From Sphingopyxis sp. H073 (GTDB taxonomy: Bacteria; Pseudomonadota; Alphaproteobacteria; Sphingomonadales; Sphingomonadaceae): a DNA stretch of 64,000 nucleotides. Location of the stretch: contig NZ_LNSG01000007.1 of NCBI RefSeq assembly GCF_001468395.1, positions 1-64,000 on the forward strand. Direction: 5' to 3'. Positions within the stretch are counted from its first letter, which is position 1. Every line of letters begins with the position of its first letter. The position numbers and the translations under genes were made by a program. This document shows positions 11,436 to 24,840 of this stretch, in pieces. The notes below the pieces were generated by a model. It saw nothing but the letters and a program-made list of their open reading frames with translations. It did not search any database and was not told the origin of the DNA.

Positions 11436-11460
11436 TCAATGTTGTCGATGTAAACATTGA
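11436..11460. promoter_or_regulatory. Inverted repeat before the YciB-like gene
   Basis: Perfect 8-bp arms TCAATGTT (11436-11443) and AACATTGA (11453-11460) are separated by 9 nt. The site is AT-rich in a GC-rich setting, and a second palindrome TGTTAACA lies about 35 bp further upstream. It has the geometry of a repressor operator; the cognate regulator is unknown. Confidence 0.5.
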
Positions 11461-11535
11461 TCGACGGACGACGCCGGGTCAAGGTGAAATTTACGTTGTT
11501 AACATGAGCCGCGCCGAAACGATGCTTCGACGCGG

Positions 11536-12651
11536 TCAGTCGCGCAGGCGCACCTTCGCCGTCACCGACAGCCCCGGCCGTAGTTGCGCCAGCGCCGCCT
11601 GCCCCGGATCGAGTCGGATGCGCACCCCGACGCGCTGGACGATCTTGGTGAAATTGCCCGATCCGGGTTCGAAGGGCAGCAGCGTGAACTCGCTGCCCGA
11701 TCCCGGCGCGAGGCTTTCGACCGTGCCGGTCAAGGTCTGCCCCAGCGCGTCGACATAGATATCGGCCTTCTGTCCCGGACGCATCTCGCGCGTCTGCGTT
11801 TCCTTGAAATTGGCGGTGACGTAGATCGATTTTACGGGAACCACGGTCAGCAGGCGCGAGCCCGGCTGGACATAGTCGCCGACCTGGATGCGGCGATTGC
11901 CGACGACGCCGTCGATCGGCGCTGTAACCAGCGTATGGCCGCGATCGAGCTTCGCGAGCGCGAGCGCGGCGCGGGCCTTCGCCGCGGTGGCTTCGGCCGC
12001 CTGCACCTGCGCTGCGAGGATCGGTCCCTTGGCACGCGTCACCGCCGCCGCTTCGACGCTGGCGCCGAGATCGGCGCGCGAACGCTGTGCCGCCGAGGCG
12101 GCGCTCACCGCGTTCGCCGACACCTGTTCGGCATCGCGCTTGGGCACGAATCCGTCGATCAGCAGCGCGTCATAGCGTTTCCGGTCGGCGGCCGCGCGCG
12201 CATATTCGGCGTCAGCTGCGGCGATCTGCGTGTTCATCGAGCGGATGTGCGCGGCGGCAAGCTTCTGTTCGGCGCCGAGCGACGCAAGGGTGGCGCGCGC
12301 GGTCGCGACCTGCGCGTCGGCGTCGGCGACAGCGGCCTCGGCCGCCATGACGCGCGAATCATAATCGCGCACGTCGATGCGGACGAGCGGATCGCCCGCG
12401 CGAACAGCCTGATTGTCCTTCACCAGCACCGCGGTGACGAGCCCGCCGACGCGCGGCGCAACCTCGCTCGAATCGGCTTGCAGATAGGCGTTGTCGGTCG
12501 ATTCGGCGGTCGCGGGCGAGACGAGCCACCAGATGCCGAGGGCGGCGATCGCAAGCGCGACCAGCCCGACCTTCCACGCCTTTTGGGGCACTGCGATCCG
12601 GCGGCGCGTGGGTGCGGCGACTTCGGTCTCGATGGTCACGGGCGCGTTCAT
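11536..12651 (-). CDS. HlyD-family membrane fusion protein, EmrA-like
   Basis: This is the periplasmic adaptor of a tripartite efflux pump, joining an inner-membrane transporter to an outer-membrane channel. The 371-residue protein has one N-terminal membrane anchor (about residues 28-45), a biotinyl-lipoyl half-motif around APRVGGLVTAVLVKDNQAVR, a long alanine-rich coiled-coil hairpin (about 75-200), the second lipoyl half (LVTAPIDGVVGNRRIQVGDY) and a beta-barrel. Its ATG overlaps the thioesterase stop (ATGA). Its transporter partner is most likely the DHA2 protein encoded divergently at 13710. Confidence 0.9.
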   Translation of the reverse strand: MNAPVTIETEVAAPTRRRIAVPQKAWKVGLVALAIAALGIWWLVSPATAESTDNAYLQADSSEVAPRVGGLVTAVLVKDNQAVRAGDPLVRIDVRDYDSRVMAAEAAVADADAQVATARATLASLGAEQKLAAAHIRSMNTQIAAADAEYARAAADRKRYDALLIDGFVPKRDAEQVSANAVSAASAAQRSRADLGASVEAAAVTRAKGPILAAQVQAAEATAAKARAALALAKLDRGHTLVTAPIDGVVGNRRIQVGDYVQPGSRLLTVVPVKSIYVTANFKETQTREMRPGQKADIYVDALGQTLTGTVESLAPGSGSEFTLLPFEPGSGNFTKIVQRVGVRIRLDPGQAALAQLRPGLSVTAKVRLRD

Positions 12652-13064
12652 GGCTGCATCACCAGCAGGGTTGAGGTTGCCGTCGCATAGAGCCGCCCCT
12701 CGGCATCGGTCAGCTTCGCCTCGACATAGGCGACGCGGCGGCCGACCGAGATCACACGCCCTTCGGCGCGCACCTTTCCGGTCTTGCCCGTCATCGCCTT
12801 GAGATAGGAGGTCTTGAGCTCGAGCGTGGTCATCGCCTGATCGTCGGCGAGTTTCGTCACCACCGCGATCCCGCAGGCGGAATCGAGCAGGGTCGCGGCA
12901 TAGCCGCCGTGGACGATCCCCATCGGGTTATAATGTTCGGGCCCGGGAACGCCTTCGAATGCCGCCCAGCCATCGCCGGCCTCGACGAGCTGGAAGCCCA
13001 GCGTCTCGCCGATCGGCGGGCGGCCACCGCTCGCGATCAGGCCCTGCACCTTGGCGAGCGTCAT
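12648..13064 (-). CDS. PaaI-type hotdog thioesterase
   Basis: This 138-residue acyl-CoA thioesterase-like protein has the hotdog fold. The motif NPMGIVHGGYAATLLDSACG carries the HGG and Asp pattern of PaaI-family catalytic sites. It would hydrolyse aryl- or acyl-CoA thioesters in the cytoplasm. It is coupled on both sides: its ATG overlaps the tetR stop and its stop overlaps the emrA-like ATG, both as ATGA. Being inside an efflux operon suggests a detoxification role for a CoA-linked or aromatic compound, which is inference. Confidence 0.85.
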   Translation of the reverse strand: MTLAKVQGLIASGGRPPIGETLGFQLVEAGDGWAAFEGVPGPEHYNPMGIVHGGYAATLLDSACGIAVVTKLADDQAMTTLELKTSYLKAMTGKTGKVRAEGRVISVGRRVAYVEAKLTDAEGRLYATATSTLLVMQP

Positions 13065-13654
13065 TGCGCGGTCTCCAGCGAATAGCGGCGGACGATGCTG
13101 GCATGGGTATCGGCGAGCAGCGCGTCGGACAGCGCGGCATCGCCGACCGCACGCGCAAGCGCGACGCCGCCGACGAGTTGGGCCAATAGTGCGTGCGCTT
13201 CGGCGTCGGGATCGGCATATCCAAGCTTCGCGAGCGGAGCCGCGAGACGGGTCGCGATACCGACCACCCCGGCGCCGAAGCGCTCGCGCGTTTCGGGCTG
13301 CGAGCGCGCAAAATCGCCCGACAGCGTCGGCAGCGGGCAACCGCGATCGCGCCGATCGCGATGCGCGGGTGAAAGATAGAAATCGATATAGGCCCGCAGG
13401 ACGTCGCGCGGATCGCCGTCGGCGTCGATCTTGTCGCTACGCGCGCGCGCGTCGGCGAACATGGTCCCGATCGCTTCCTTCACCAGCGCATCCTTCGACG
13501 GGAAATGGGCATAGAAGCCGCCGTGGGTCAGTCCGGCACGCGCCATGATGCCCGATACCGCGACATTGTCGGGTCCTTTGGCGCGGATCTCGTTCGCGGC
13601 CTCTTTCAGCACCCGCTCACGGGTCTCGGCCTTGTGGTCGCTTGAATAGCGCAC
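13061..13654 (-). CDS. TetR-family repressor
   Basis: This is a 197-residue regulator with an N-terminal TetR helix-turn-helix (about residues 10-56: RERVLKEAANEIRAKGPDNV, then IMARAGLTHGGFYAHFPSKD). The C-terminal ligand-binding domain has SPAHRDRRDRGCPLPTLSGD, typical of the TetR subgroup beside efflux pumps. It is first in the minus-strand operon and divergent from the DHA2 transporter, with a 17-bp dyad in the 55-bp gap. The simplest model is autorepression plus repression of the pump, relieved by an effector. Confidence 0.92.
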   Translation of the reverse strand: MRYSSDHKAETRERVLKEAANEIRAKGPDNVAVSGIMARAGLTHGGFYAHFPSKDALVKEAIGTMFADARARSDKIDADGDPRDVLRAYIDFYLSPAHRDRRDRGCPLPTLSGDFARSQPETRERFGAGVVGIATRLAAPLAKLGYADPDAEAHALLAQLVGGVALARAVGDAALSDALLADTHASIVRRYSLETAQ

Positions 13655-13666
13655 TTGCGTCTCCTT

Positions 13667-13683
13667 TTATATGACGCATATAA
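13667..13683. promoter_or_regulatory. Probable TetR operator in the divergent efflux promoter
   Basis: A perfect dyad TTATATG-ACG-CATATAA has 7-bp arms and a 3-nt centre. It lies in the 55-bp gap between tetR and the DHA2 transporter gene. The AT-rich dyad overlaps where both promoters must sit, as expected for a shared operator. Confidence 0.7.
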
Positions 13684-13709
13684 TATAAAGACGACAGGAC
13701 ACAAGACCC

Positions 13710-15323
13710 ATGGCCTCCATTCCCCTCTCCCCCGGGCAGTCGCCCGCCGTGCCCGATGCGCCGTTCGATCCGGCGGCGATGCCCAACGCCCGGAAATATC
13801 TGATCTTTGCGGTGATGGCGTTCGGCCAGTTCATGGCGCTGATCGACATCCAGATCGTCGCGGCATCGCTCAACGAGGTGCAGGCGGGACTCAGCGCCGG
13901 GCCCGACGAAATCAGCTGGGTGCAGACCGCCTATCTGATGGCCGAGCTGGTGATGATCCCCTTTTCAGCCTTTCTCGCGCAGGCGCTGTCGACGCGGTGG
14001 CTGTTCGCGGCGTCGGCGGGGTTGTTCACCATCGCAAGCATCCTCTGCGGCATGGCGTGGAGCATCGAATCGATGATCCTGTTCCGCGCTGTGCAAGGCT
14101 TCGTCGGCGGCGCGATGATCCCGACGGTGTTCGCCACGGGCTATATGCTCTTTCAGGGCAAGCAGCGCGCGATGATCCCCGCGATCCTCGGCATGGTGTC
14201 GGTGCTTGCGCCGACGTTGGGCCCGACGGTGGGTGGCTGGATCACCGACGCGCTCGGCTGGCGCTGGGTCTTCTTCATCAATGTCTTGCCGGGCGCGATG
14301 GTGACGCTGATGATTCTGGCGCTCGTTCGCGTCGACAAGCCGAACCTGCCGATGCTGCGCCGGATCGACTGGGTGCATCTCGCCTCGATGGCGGTGTTCC
14401 TTGCGGGGCTGGAATTCGTGCTGGAGGAAGGGCCGAAGCACGACTGGTTCAGCGAGCCCGAGATCGCGATCGGCGCGTGGGTGTCGTTCGTCGCCTTCGC
14501 CCTGTTTCTCGAACGCTCGTTCCGCTCGGACGGGCCGATCGTCAAGCTGTCGCCATTCCGCGTTCCAACCTTCGCCTTCGCCTGCCTTTTCAACCTCGTC
14601 ATCGGCTTCGGTCTCTATGCCAGCACCTATCTGATCCCGATCTATCTTGGCCGCGTGCAGGGCTATAATGCGTCGGAGATCGGGACGACGGTGTTCGTCG
14701 CGGGTCTCGCGCAATTGCTCGGCGTGCCGATCGCCGCCGCGCTGTCGCAGCGCGTCGACCAGCGCATCGTGATCACATTCGGGCTGACCCTGTTCGCGGT
14801 CGGCCTCTGGATGTTCAGTTTCATGACCCCCGAATGGGCTTTCGCCGCGCTCTTCTGGCCGCAGGTCGTGCGCAGCTTTGCGATCATGCTCTGCATCGTG
14901 CCGTCGGTCGGGCTCGCGCTCGGCAATTTCGAGGGCCCCGAGCTGCGCTACGCGTCGGGGCTGTTCAACCTGATGCGCAATTTAGGCGGCGCGATCGGGA
15001 TTGCGCTCGTCAATACCTGGCTCGGCGACAATATGCGGCTCCACATGCTGCGCCTCTCCGAAGCGCTCGGGCGTTCGGCCGATGCCGCGAACGAGGCGGC
15101 GTCGGCGCTGGCGCAAAGCATCGGCCGCTATGTGTCCGACCCCGCACTCGCGCAGCAGATGGCAGAGGGAACGCTAGGCCGGATCATCGGGCGCGAGGCG
15201 CTGACGCTGGCCTTCGACGACGTCTTCCGCCTGATGTCCTATTTGTTCCTCGCGGCGCTGGTCATGGTGCCCTTTTGCAAGCCACCGCCGATCGGCGGCC
15301 CGGCGCCGACCGACGCGCATTAG
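13710..15323 (+). CDS. DHA2-family MFS multidrug transporter, EmrB-like
   Basis: This 537-residue proton-coupled drug exporter has about 14 membrane helices. It shows the MFS/DHA2 patterns DIQIVAASLNEVQAGL in helix 1, WVQTAYLMAELVMIP in helix 2, and a motif-C-like GMVSVLAPTLGPTVGGW in helix 5. The N-terminal ~30 residues are cytoplasmic and proline-rich. It is transcribed divergently from tetR, thioesterase and the HlyD-type adaptor; with the adaptor it should form an EmrAB-type pump, although here the two halves are in opposite operons. The outer-membrane component is not in the window. Confidence 0.93.
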   Translation: MASIPLSPGQSPAVPDAPFDPAAMPNARKYLIFAVMAFGQFMALIDIQIVAASLNEVQAGLSAGPDEISWVQTAYLMAELVMIPFSAFLAQALSTRWLFAASAGLFTIASILCGMAWSIESMILFRAVQGFVGGAMIPTVFATGYMLFQGKQRAMIPAILGMVSVLAPTLGPTVGGWITDALGWRWVFFINVLPGAMVTLMILALVRVDKPNLPMLRRIDWVHLASMAVFLAGLEFVLEEGPKHDWFSEPEIAIGAWVSFVAFALFLERSFRSDGPIVKLSPFRVPTFAFACLFNLVIGFGLYASTYLIPIYLGRVQGYNASEIGTTVFVAGLAQLLGVPIAAALSQRVDQRIVITFGLTLFAVGLWMFSFMTPEWAFAALFWPQVVRSFAIMLCIVPSVGLALGNFEGPELRYASGLFNLMRNLGGAIGIALVNTWLGDNMRLHMLRLSEALGRSADAANEAASALAQSIGRYVSDPALAQQMAEGTLGRIIGREALTLAFDDVFRLMSYLFLAALVMVPFCKPPPIGGPAPTDAH

Positions 15324-15337
15324 CGCGATCCGCTTCC

Positions 15338-16009
15338 CTAGAAGTCGACATCCTCGTAATATTTGGGGGGGGTCACGATTTCCATCCGCTCGGCGAGCAG
15401 CGGGCGGAAGCTCGGGCGCGACTTGAGGCCCGAATACCAGCCCTTCGTCTGCTCGTGCCCCGTCCAGTCGATGCCGCCGAGATAGTCGGCGACCGAGATG
15501 TGCGCCGCCGCCGCGAGGTCGGCGAGGCTCATCGTTGCGCCGGCGAGCCAGGTGCGGTGGTCGATCAGATAGTCGATATAATCGAGATGCTGGTTCGCGG
15601 CCTTCATCGCCTCGCGCAGCGCGCCGGCATCGGGGGGCTGGCGGTGGACGATGCGCTTCTGCATCCGCTCGAAGAGCAAAGGCCCGGTGACCTCGAAATA
15701 GAAATCCTGGTCGAACCAGGCGACGAGGCGGCGGATCTCGGCGCGATTGGCGGCGGTGCCGTTGATCATCGCCTTGCCCTCGACGGTCTCCTCGAAATAT
15801 TCGGCTATGGCGTTGCTGTCGATCAGCACCTGCCCGCGCGCCTGATCGACCATCACGGGGGTGCGGCCGGCGGGATTGAGGTCGATGAATTCGTCGCGGC
15901 GCTCCCACGGCGATTCGCGCACCAGCTCATAGCCGACACCCTTCTCGCCCAGCAGGAGCCGGATCTTGCGCGAAAAGGGACAGAGCGGGAATTGATAGAG
16001 CTGCCACAT
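15338..16009 (-). CDS. Glutathione S-transferase family protein
   Basis: This 223-residue protein has an N-terminal thioredoxin-like domain with YQFPLCPFSRKIRLLLGEKG (CPFS at the catalytic position) and NPAGRTPVMVD, the cis-proline site that binds glutathione. The all-alpha C-terminal domain includes TWLAGATMSLADLAAAAHIS. It may be an enzyme, but alphaproteobacteria also use a GST-fold protein, FzlA, as an FtsZ-binding division factor of similar size, so it could be that protein. The start at 16009 begins just before the first strand. It converges on the DHA2 gene with 14 bp between. Confidence 0.85.
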   Translation of the reverse strand: MWQLYQFPLCPFSRKIRLLLGEKGVGYELVRESPWERRDEFIDLNPAGRTPVMVDQARGQVLIDSNAIAEYFEETVEGKAMINGTAANRAEIRRLVAWFDQDFYFEVTGPLLFERMQKRIVHRQPPDAGALREAMKAANQHLDYIDYLIDHRTWLAGATMSLADLAAAAHISVADYLGGIDWTGHEQTKGWYSGLKSRPSFRPLLAERMEIVTPPKYYEDVDF

Positions 16010-16110
16010 GCTTACCGCATAGCGGCAGGCAGGCGCTGCGTGCAACGCCTATAGGCGCATGTCTGTGGACTAAGTATCTAGCGGCGTGCGGCTTCGCGCT
16101 CGCATTCCCC

Positions 16111-16539
16111 CTAGCGGCGCGCGGCGGCGCGTTCGCGCTCCCATTGCGCGGCGAGGTCGCGCGCCATGTCCTTGAGGACCGGGGCATAGGCTGCGAGCGC
16201 CGAGGCGGCCTGTCCCGCCATCCGCGTCCCCGCGCGGACATCGGCGCCCATGCGTTCGGCATAGGCCGGGTCATGGCCCGCGATGTCGCCGACGGTGGCG
16301 TCGGGCGGAATGTCGGCAGCGCGCGACGCCGGGTCGATGCGCGCGACGGCATCGGCGAGCGGCCCGACCGGCATCTGCATCAACGCGGCGACCAGTGCGG
16401 TCACGGTGTCGGCCATCCGTTCCTGCGTCGCCGGGTCGTTCAGCGTCGCGACGGCGCCCGCGACCTCGCGGTCGGCGGCGGTCGCCGGCAGCGGCGCGGC
16501 AAGCGCGATCAGGGGGAGGGCGGCGATGGTCAGGCGCAT
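16111..16539 (-). CDS. Small exported protein of unknown function
   Basis: This 142-residue protein has a clear signal peptide (MRLTIAALPLIALAAPLPAT, cleavage near residue 21). The mature part is alanine-rich and mostly helical, with repeated acidic and methionine positions (NDPATQERMADTVTALVAAL, then MQMPVGPLADAVARIDP) and ends WERERAAARR. The ATG has AAAGGA upstream. I do not recognise a named family. It lies on the same strand after gltB, separated by 110 bp. Confidence 0.68.
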   Translation of the reverse strand: MRLTIAALPLIALAAPLPATAADREVAGAVATLNDPATQERMADTVTALVAALMQMPVGPLADAVARIDPASRAADIPPDATVGDIAGHDPAYAERMGADVRAGTRMAGQAASALAAYAPVLKDMARDLAAQWERERAAARR

Positions 16540-16649
16540 GGCATATCCTTTCGGACACGAAGATCGATCCGCGCGTCTAGCGGGCCGACGCTTTCGCGCG
16601 GCTGAACATCCTGTGGCGGTACGGCGAACCGTATCCTTCGCACGACGAA

Positions 16650-21179
<4,530 letters not shown>

Positions 21180-21207
21180 TCACAGTTCCTCACGGCCGCG
21201 GCCGCTT

Positions 21208-22392
21208 CTATTTTCCGGATGGCTTCTTCTTGCGCGCGTTGGCGATAGCCGCTTCCTGCGCGTCATAGGCGGCGCTTGCGGCGCTGCTCGCCGCTTCCTC
21301 GAGCTGCTCGACGCGGGCGCGATCGGCGGCCGACCAGTTTTCGCGGTCGAAGGCGGGATCGTCGATCGCCTCCCCGGCAGCGTCCGCAGCCGCTGCCGCG
21401 GCCTCGGCGACATCGGCCGCAGCAGCATCGGCGGCGGCATCGGCGGCGCCCCAATCCTCGCTTGCTTCGACCGCGTCCTCGACCGGCGGGCTGTTCCACG
21501 CGTCGCGGTTTTCCTTCAGCGTCTTGACGTCGACCTTCATCAGCTTGGCGAGTTTCGCCAGCTCGGCGTCGCTCATGTCGGTAAGCTGCTTTTCCTTGGG
21601 CAGCGCCTTGAACTTGCCTTCGATCTCGGGCCCGCGGTCGATGAACTTGCCGACCAGCGGCGGCACCGCCTTGATCATTGCCAGCATCACCTCGGGATCG
21701 GCCTGGAGCGCCATCCATTCGGCGCTGTACGCCTTGCCCGTCGGGGTCGCGAAAAAGGCGTTCATCTCGCCGAGCTGCGCGGCAGAGAATTTGCGCGCAT
21801 AAGCGTGCGCGAGCCCGCTCCGCATCGGTCCTTCCAAGTCGGTGAGCGCTTCGCTGATCAACGGCTTGACGACCGTCATCAGCTGGTCCTCGCGCTGCTT
21901 GCGATAGGGGTCGAACAGGTCGGCGATCGCGGTCTTGCTCTTCTCGTCGAGCGTCGCGATCTTTTCGCTGTCGACGCCGGTCTTGATCGACAACATCACG
22001 TCGGACATGCCGCCGAACTCGCCGAGCAGGCCCTTGAAAAGCTTGCCGTAGAGATTGTCGAGCATCTTCTCGAGGCTGCCCGGCGGGATCAGCGCGGTGG
22101 TCGTCGTTTGCGCGAGCGCCAGCTGTGCGGGCGCGACGGGTGGCAGCTTGTCGGTGCCGAAGATCTTCTCGACCAGCTTGATCGCTTCGTCGATCTCCTT
22201 CTGCATCTTCGCTTTGGCGTCGGCCATTGCGGCCTCGCTGTTATATTCGGTCTCCGGAATCGTCTCCGGTTTCGTCTGCGAAGGTTCGAAAACGACGACA
22301 GGCGCTTCCTTGTTCGGCGCAGCAAAAGCCTGCGCAGGCACGATCAGCATGGCGCCGGCGAGCAGCGCGGATTTCCATTTCGACATAAACAT
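21208..22392 (-). CDS. DUF2059-containing exported protein
   Basis: This protein of about 394 residues has a signal peptide (MSKWKSALLAGAMLIVPAQA). The central domain around MRSGLAHAYARKFSAAQLGE and MNAFFATPTGKAY is the DUF2059 signature. The C-terminal third is unusual: an alanine-rich, acidic, probably helical region (about 300-380) ending in the basic KKKPSGK. The start is uncertain: ATG 22392 or 22386 fit the AGGGGAAGG site, while ATG 22413 overlaps the gltD stop (ATGA) and would add seven residues. It is inserted between gltD and gltB. Family members are periplasmic proteins of unknown activity. Confidence 0.78.
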   Translation of the reverse strand: MFMSKWKSALLAGAMLIVPAQAFAAPNKEAPVVVFEPSQTKPETIPETEYNSEAAMADAKAKMQKEIDEAIKLVEKIFGTDKLPPVAPAQLALAQTTTTALIPPGSLEKMLDNLYGKLFKGLLGEFGGMSDVMLSIKTGVDSEKIATLDEKSKTAIADLFDPYRKQREDQLMTVVKPLISEALTDLEGPMRSGLAHAYARKFSAAQLGEMNAFFATPTGKAYSAEWMALQADPEVMLAMIKAVPPLVGKFIDRGPEIEGKFKALPKEKQLTDMSDAELAKLAKLMKVDVKTLKENRDAWNSPPVEDAVEASEDWGAADAAADAAAADVAEAAAAAADAAGEAIDDPAFDRENWSAADRARVEQLEEAASSAASAAYDAQEAAIANARKKKPSGK

Positions 22393-22409
22393 GATCCTTC
22401 CCCTGTTGG

Positions 22410-23852
22410 TCATGCTGCCTTCTTTTCGCTTATCGCCTTCGCTTTCAACCACTTTGCCATCTGATCGCTGACGTCGCGGCCGTCGCGGATGCCCCAGACG
22501 ACCAGGCTGGCGCCGCGCACGATGTCGCCCGCCGCGAAAACGCCGGGCAGGCTGGTCATCATCGTCTGGTGATCGACGCGCAGTGTGCCCCAGCGCGTGA
22601 CGCTGAGGTCGGGCGCGCCGAACAGGTGCGGCAGCTCTTCGGGGTCGAAGCCCAGTGCCTTGATCACCATGTCGGCGGGCAGGTCGAACTTGCGGCCGGG
22701 ATCGGGCTCGGGGCTGCGGCGCCCGCTCGCATCGGGCGCGCCAAGGCGCATGCCCTGCACCGCCACCTGCTTGACGCTCTTGTCGGCGGTGAAGCTTTCG
22801 GGTGCCGAGAGCCAGACGAACTCGACGCCTTCCTCCTCGGCATTGGCGACCTCGCGCTGCGAACCCGGCATATTCTCGCGGTCGCGGCGATAGAGGCACT
22901 TCACCGACTTGGCGCCCTGGCGCACCGCGGTACGGACACAGTCCATCGCAGTGTCGCCGCCGCCGACGACGACGACGTGCTTGCCCTTGGCGTCGAGGCG
23001 GCCGTCCTCGAATTCCACGACGGTGTCGCCGAAGCTCTTGCGGTTCGAGGCGATCAGATAGTCGAGCGCGGCGACGACGCCCGCGGCCTCGTTGCCCGGT
23101 ACGTTGATTTCGCGCGCCTTGTACACGCCGGTCGCAACAAGGATCGCGTCATGCTTTTGCCGCAGCTGGTCGAGCGTGGCATCCTTGCCGACCTCGAAGC
23201 CGAGGTGGAAATGGATGCCGCCGTCCCGAAGCCGCTCGATGCGGCGCATCACGACATCCTTCTCGAGCTTGAAGCCCGGGATGCCGTAGGTGAGCAGCCC
23301 TCCGGCGCGGTCGTGGCGGTCATAGACATGCACCTCGTGCCCCATCGCGCGCAGATATTCGGCGGCGGTCAGGCCCGCCGGGCCGGCGCCGATGATGCCG
23401 ACCGACTGGCCGGTGGGCGTGCCGACATACAGCGGCTCGACCCAGCCTTCGGCCCAGGCGGTGTCCGTGATATACTTCTCCACGCTGCCGATCGTGACGG
23501 CGCCGTGGCCCGAAAATTCGATCACGCAATTGCCTTCGCACAGCCGATCCTGCGGGCAGATGCGGCCGCAGATTTCGGGCATGGTCGAGGTCGCGTTCGA
23601 CAGCTCATACGCCTCGCGCAACCGCCCTTCGGCGGTCAGGCGCAGCCAGTCGGGGATATGGTTGTGCAGCGGACAATGCACCGAGCAATAGGGCACGCCG
23701 CATTGCGAACAGCGCGCGGCCTGCGCATCGGCGTCGGGCGCCGCATAGCGCTCGGCGATCTCGCGGAAATCGCGCGCGCGCTCCTCGGCCGACCGCTTGT
23801 CAGGGTAGGATTGTTCACGCCCCACAAACTGGAGCATGCGTTCGGAAGCCAT
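22410..23852 (-). CDS. gltD: Glutamate synthase small subunit
   Basis: This 480-residue flavoprotein passes electrons from NADPH through FAD and two 4Fe-4S clusters to GltB. The N-terminal cluster domain has CSQCGVPYCSVHCPLHNHIP and GRICPQDRLCEGNC. The FAD-binding GIIGAGPAGLTAAEYLRAMG and the NADPH-binding VVVVGGGDTAMDCVRTAVRQ follow. The start at ATG 23852 is preceded by AAGGGG. It is first in the operon gltD-DUF2059-gltB, an order reversed relative to E. coli gltBD. A dyad lies about 70 bp upstream at 23922. Confidence 0.96.
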   Translation of the reverse strand: MASERMLQFVGREQSYPDKRSAEERARDFREIAERYAAPDADAQAARCSQCGVPYCSVHCPLHNHIPDWLRLTAEGRLREAYELSNATSTMPEICGRICPQDRLCEGNCVIEFSGHGAVTIGSVEKYITDTAWAEGWVEPLYVGTPTGQSVGIIGAGPAGLTAAEYLRAMGHEVHVYDRHDRAGGLLTYGIPGFKLEKDVVMRRIERLRDGGIHFHLGFEVGKDATLDQLRQKHDAILVATGVYKAREINVPGNEAAGVVAALDYLIASNRKSFGDTVVEFEDGRLDAKGKHVVVVGGGDTAMDCVRTAVRQGAKSVKCLYRRDRENMPGSQREVANAEEEGVEFVWLSAPESFTADKSVKQVAVQGMRLGAPDASGRRSPEPDPGRKFDLPADMVIKALGFDPEELPHLFGAPDLSVTRWGTLRVDHQTMMTSLPGVFAAGDIVRGASLVVWGIRDGRDVSDQMAKWLKAKAISEKKAA

Positions 23853-23921
23853 GCAGTATCCCCTTCGTTGCGGGGGCGATGGCATGGCTGGGAAAGGCCT
23901 GTCACGAAGGAAATGCCGATT

Positions 23922-23940
23922 AGGTCAATAATACTGACCT
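23922..23940. promoter_or_regulatory. Inverted repeat upstream of gltD
   Basis: AGGTCA (23922-23927) and TGACCT (23935-23940) are separated by ATAATAC in the gltD promoter region. The geometry is that of an operator. It does not match the canonical NtrC or Lrp site well, so the regulator is open. Confidence 0.45.
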
Positions 23941-24011
23941 TAAATCAGACGCTCTTGGACTGCACCGGCCTTACTGCGCAATTATGTTTCGCATATAATA
24001 CCAAATCGGCC

Positions 24012-24812
24012 CTATCTTGCGGCGAGCCATACTAGCGCGGCCACGCCGACGATGATTCGATACCAGGCGAAAGGCGCAAAGCCATAGCGGGTTACCACCG
24101 CAAGGAAGGCCTTGATGACCGCCCACGCGACGACGAACGATACGAAGGCGCCGAGCGCGATCAGCCCGATGTCGTTCTTCGTGATCGCGTCATGATGTTT
24201 GGCGAGTTGGAGCACCGTGGCCCCGGTCAGCGTCGGCAGCGCGAGGAAGAAGCTGAACTCGGCGGCGGTCTTGCGATCGATACCGAGCGCCATCGCGCCC
24301 ATGATCGTCGCGCCCGAGCGGCTGACGCCGGGGATCATCGCGATGCACTGGACCAGCCCGACGATGATCGACTGGCGCGTCGAGAGCGCCGCGACGCCGC
24401 CGCTTTCCTTCGGCTTGGCAAAGCGCTCGACGATCAGGATACCGACGCCGCCGATGATCAGCGCCCAGGCGACGACGACGGCATTCTCGAGCAGCGCCTC
24501 GATATAGTCGCCGAAGGCGAGCCCGAGCACGACGGCGGGAATGAAGGCCAGAAGCAGGTTGCGTACGAAGGCGAAGGCGACGGGGTCGCGCCGGAGTAGC
24601 CCGGTGAAGATGTCGCGGAAGGTGCGCCAGTAAAGCACGACGATCGCCAGGATCGCGCCGGGCTGGATCGCGATGTTGAACACCGCCCATTTCGCCGCGT
24701 CATAACCGAGCAGCTCGGTCGCCAGGATCAGGTGGCCCGTCGAGGAAACGGGAAGAAATTCGGTCAGCCCCTCGACGATGCCGAGGATAATCGCGGTCAG
24801 CCAGATGCTCAT
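24012..24812 (-). CDS. uppP: Undecaprenyl-diphosphatase
   Basis: This inner-membrane phosphatase converts undecaprenyl diphosphate to the monophosphate, recycling the lipid carrier for peptidoglycan and giving bacitracin tolerance. The 266-residue protein has about eight hydrophobic helices and both family signatures: EGLTEFLPVSSTGHLILA near the N-terminus and PGVSRSGATIMGAMALG in the second half, which together build the active site. Starts at ATG 24812. The upstream gene on the same strand is closed by a terminator at 24841-24872, so uppP probably has its own promoter in the remaining short gap. Confidence 0.97.
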   Translation of the reverse strand: MSIWLTAIILGIVEGLTEFLPVSSTGHLILATELLGYDAAKWAVFNIAIQPGAILAIVVLYWRTFRDIFTGLLRRDPVAFAFVRNLLLAFIPAVVLGLAFGDYIEALLENAVVVAWALIIGGVGILIVERFAKPKESGGVAALSTRQSIIVGLVQCIAMIPGVSRSGATIMGAMALGIDRKTAAEFSFFLALPTLTGATVLQLAKHHDAITKNDIGLIALGAFVSFVVAWAVIKAFLAVVTRYGFAPFAWYRIIVGVAALVWLAAR

Positions 24813-24840
24813 GGGATTCCGTCTTGAAGGTTGCGAATAA

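Noticed and set aside
23941..23980. Possible NtrC site upstream of gltD
   Set aside because: TGCGCA and GGTGCA half-sites are present but spaced 8 nt rather than the canonical 5, and no -24/-12 promoter is seen.
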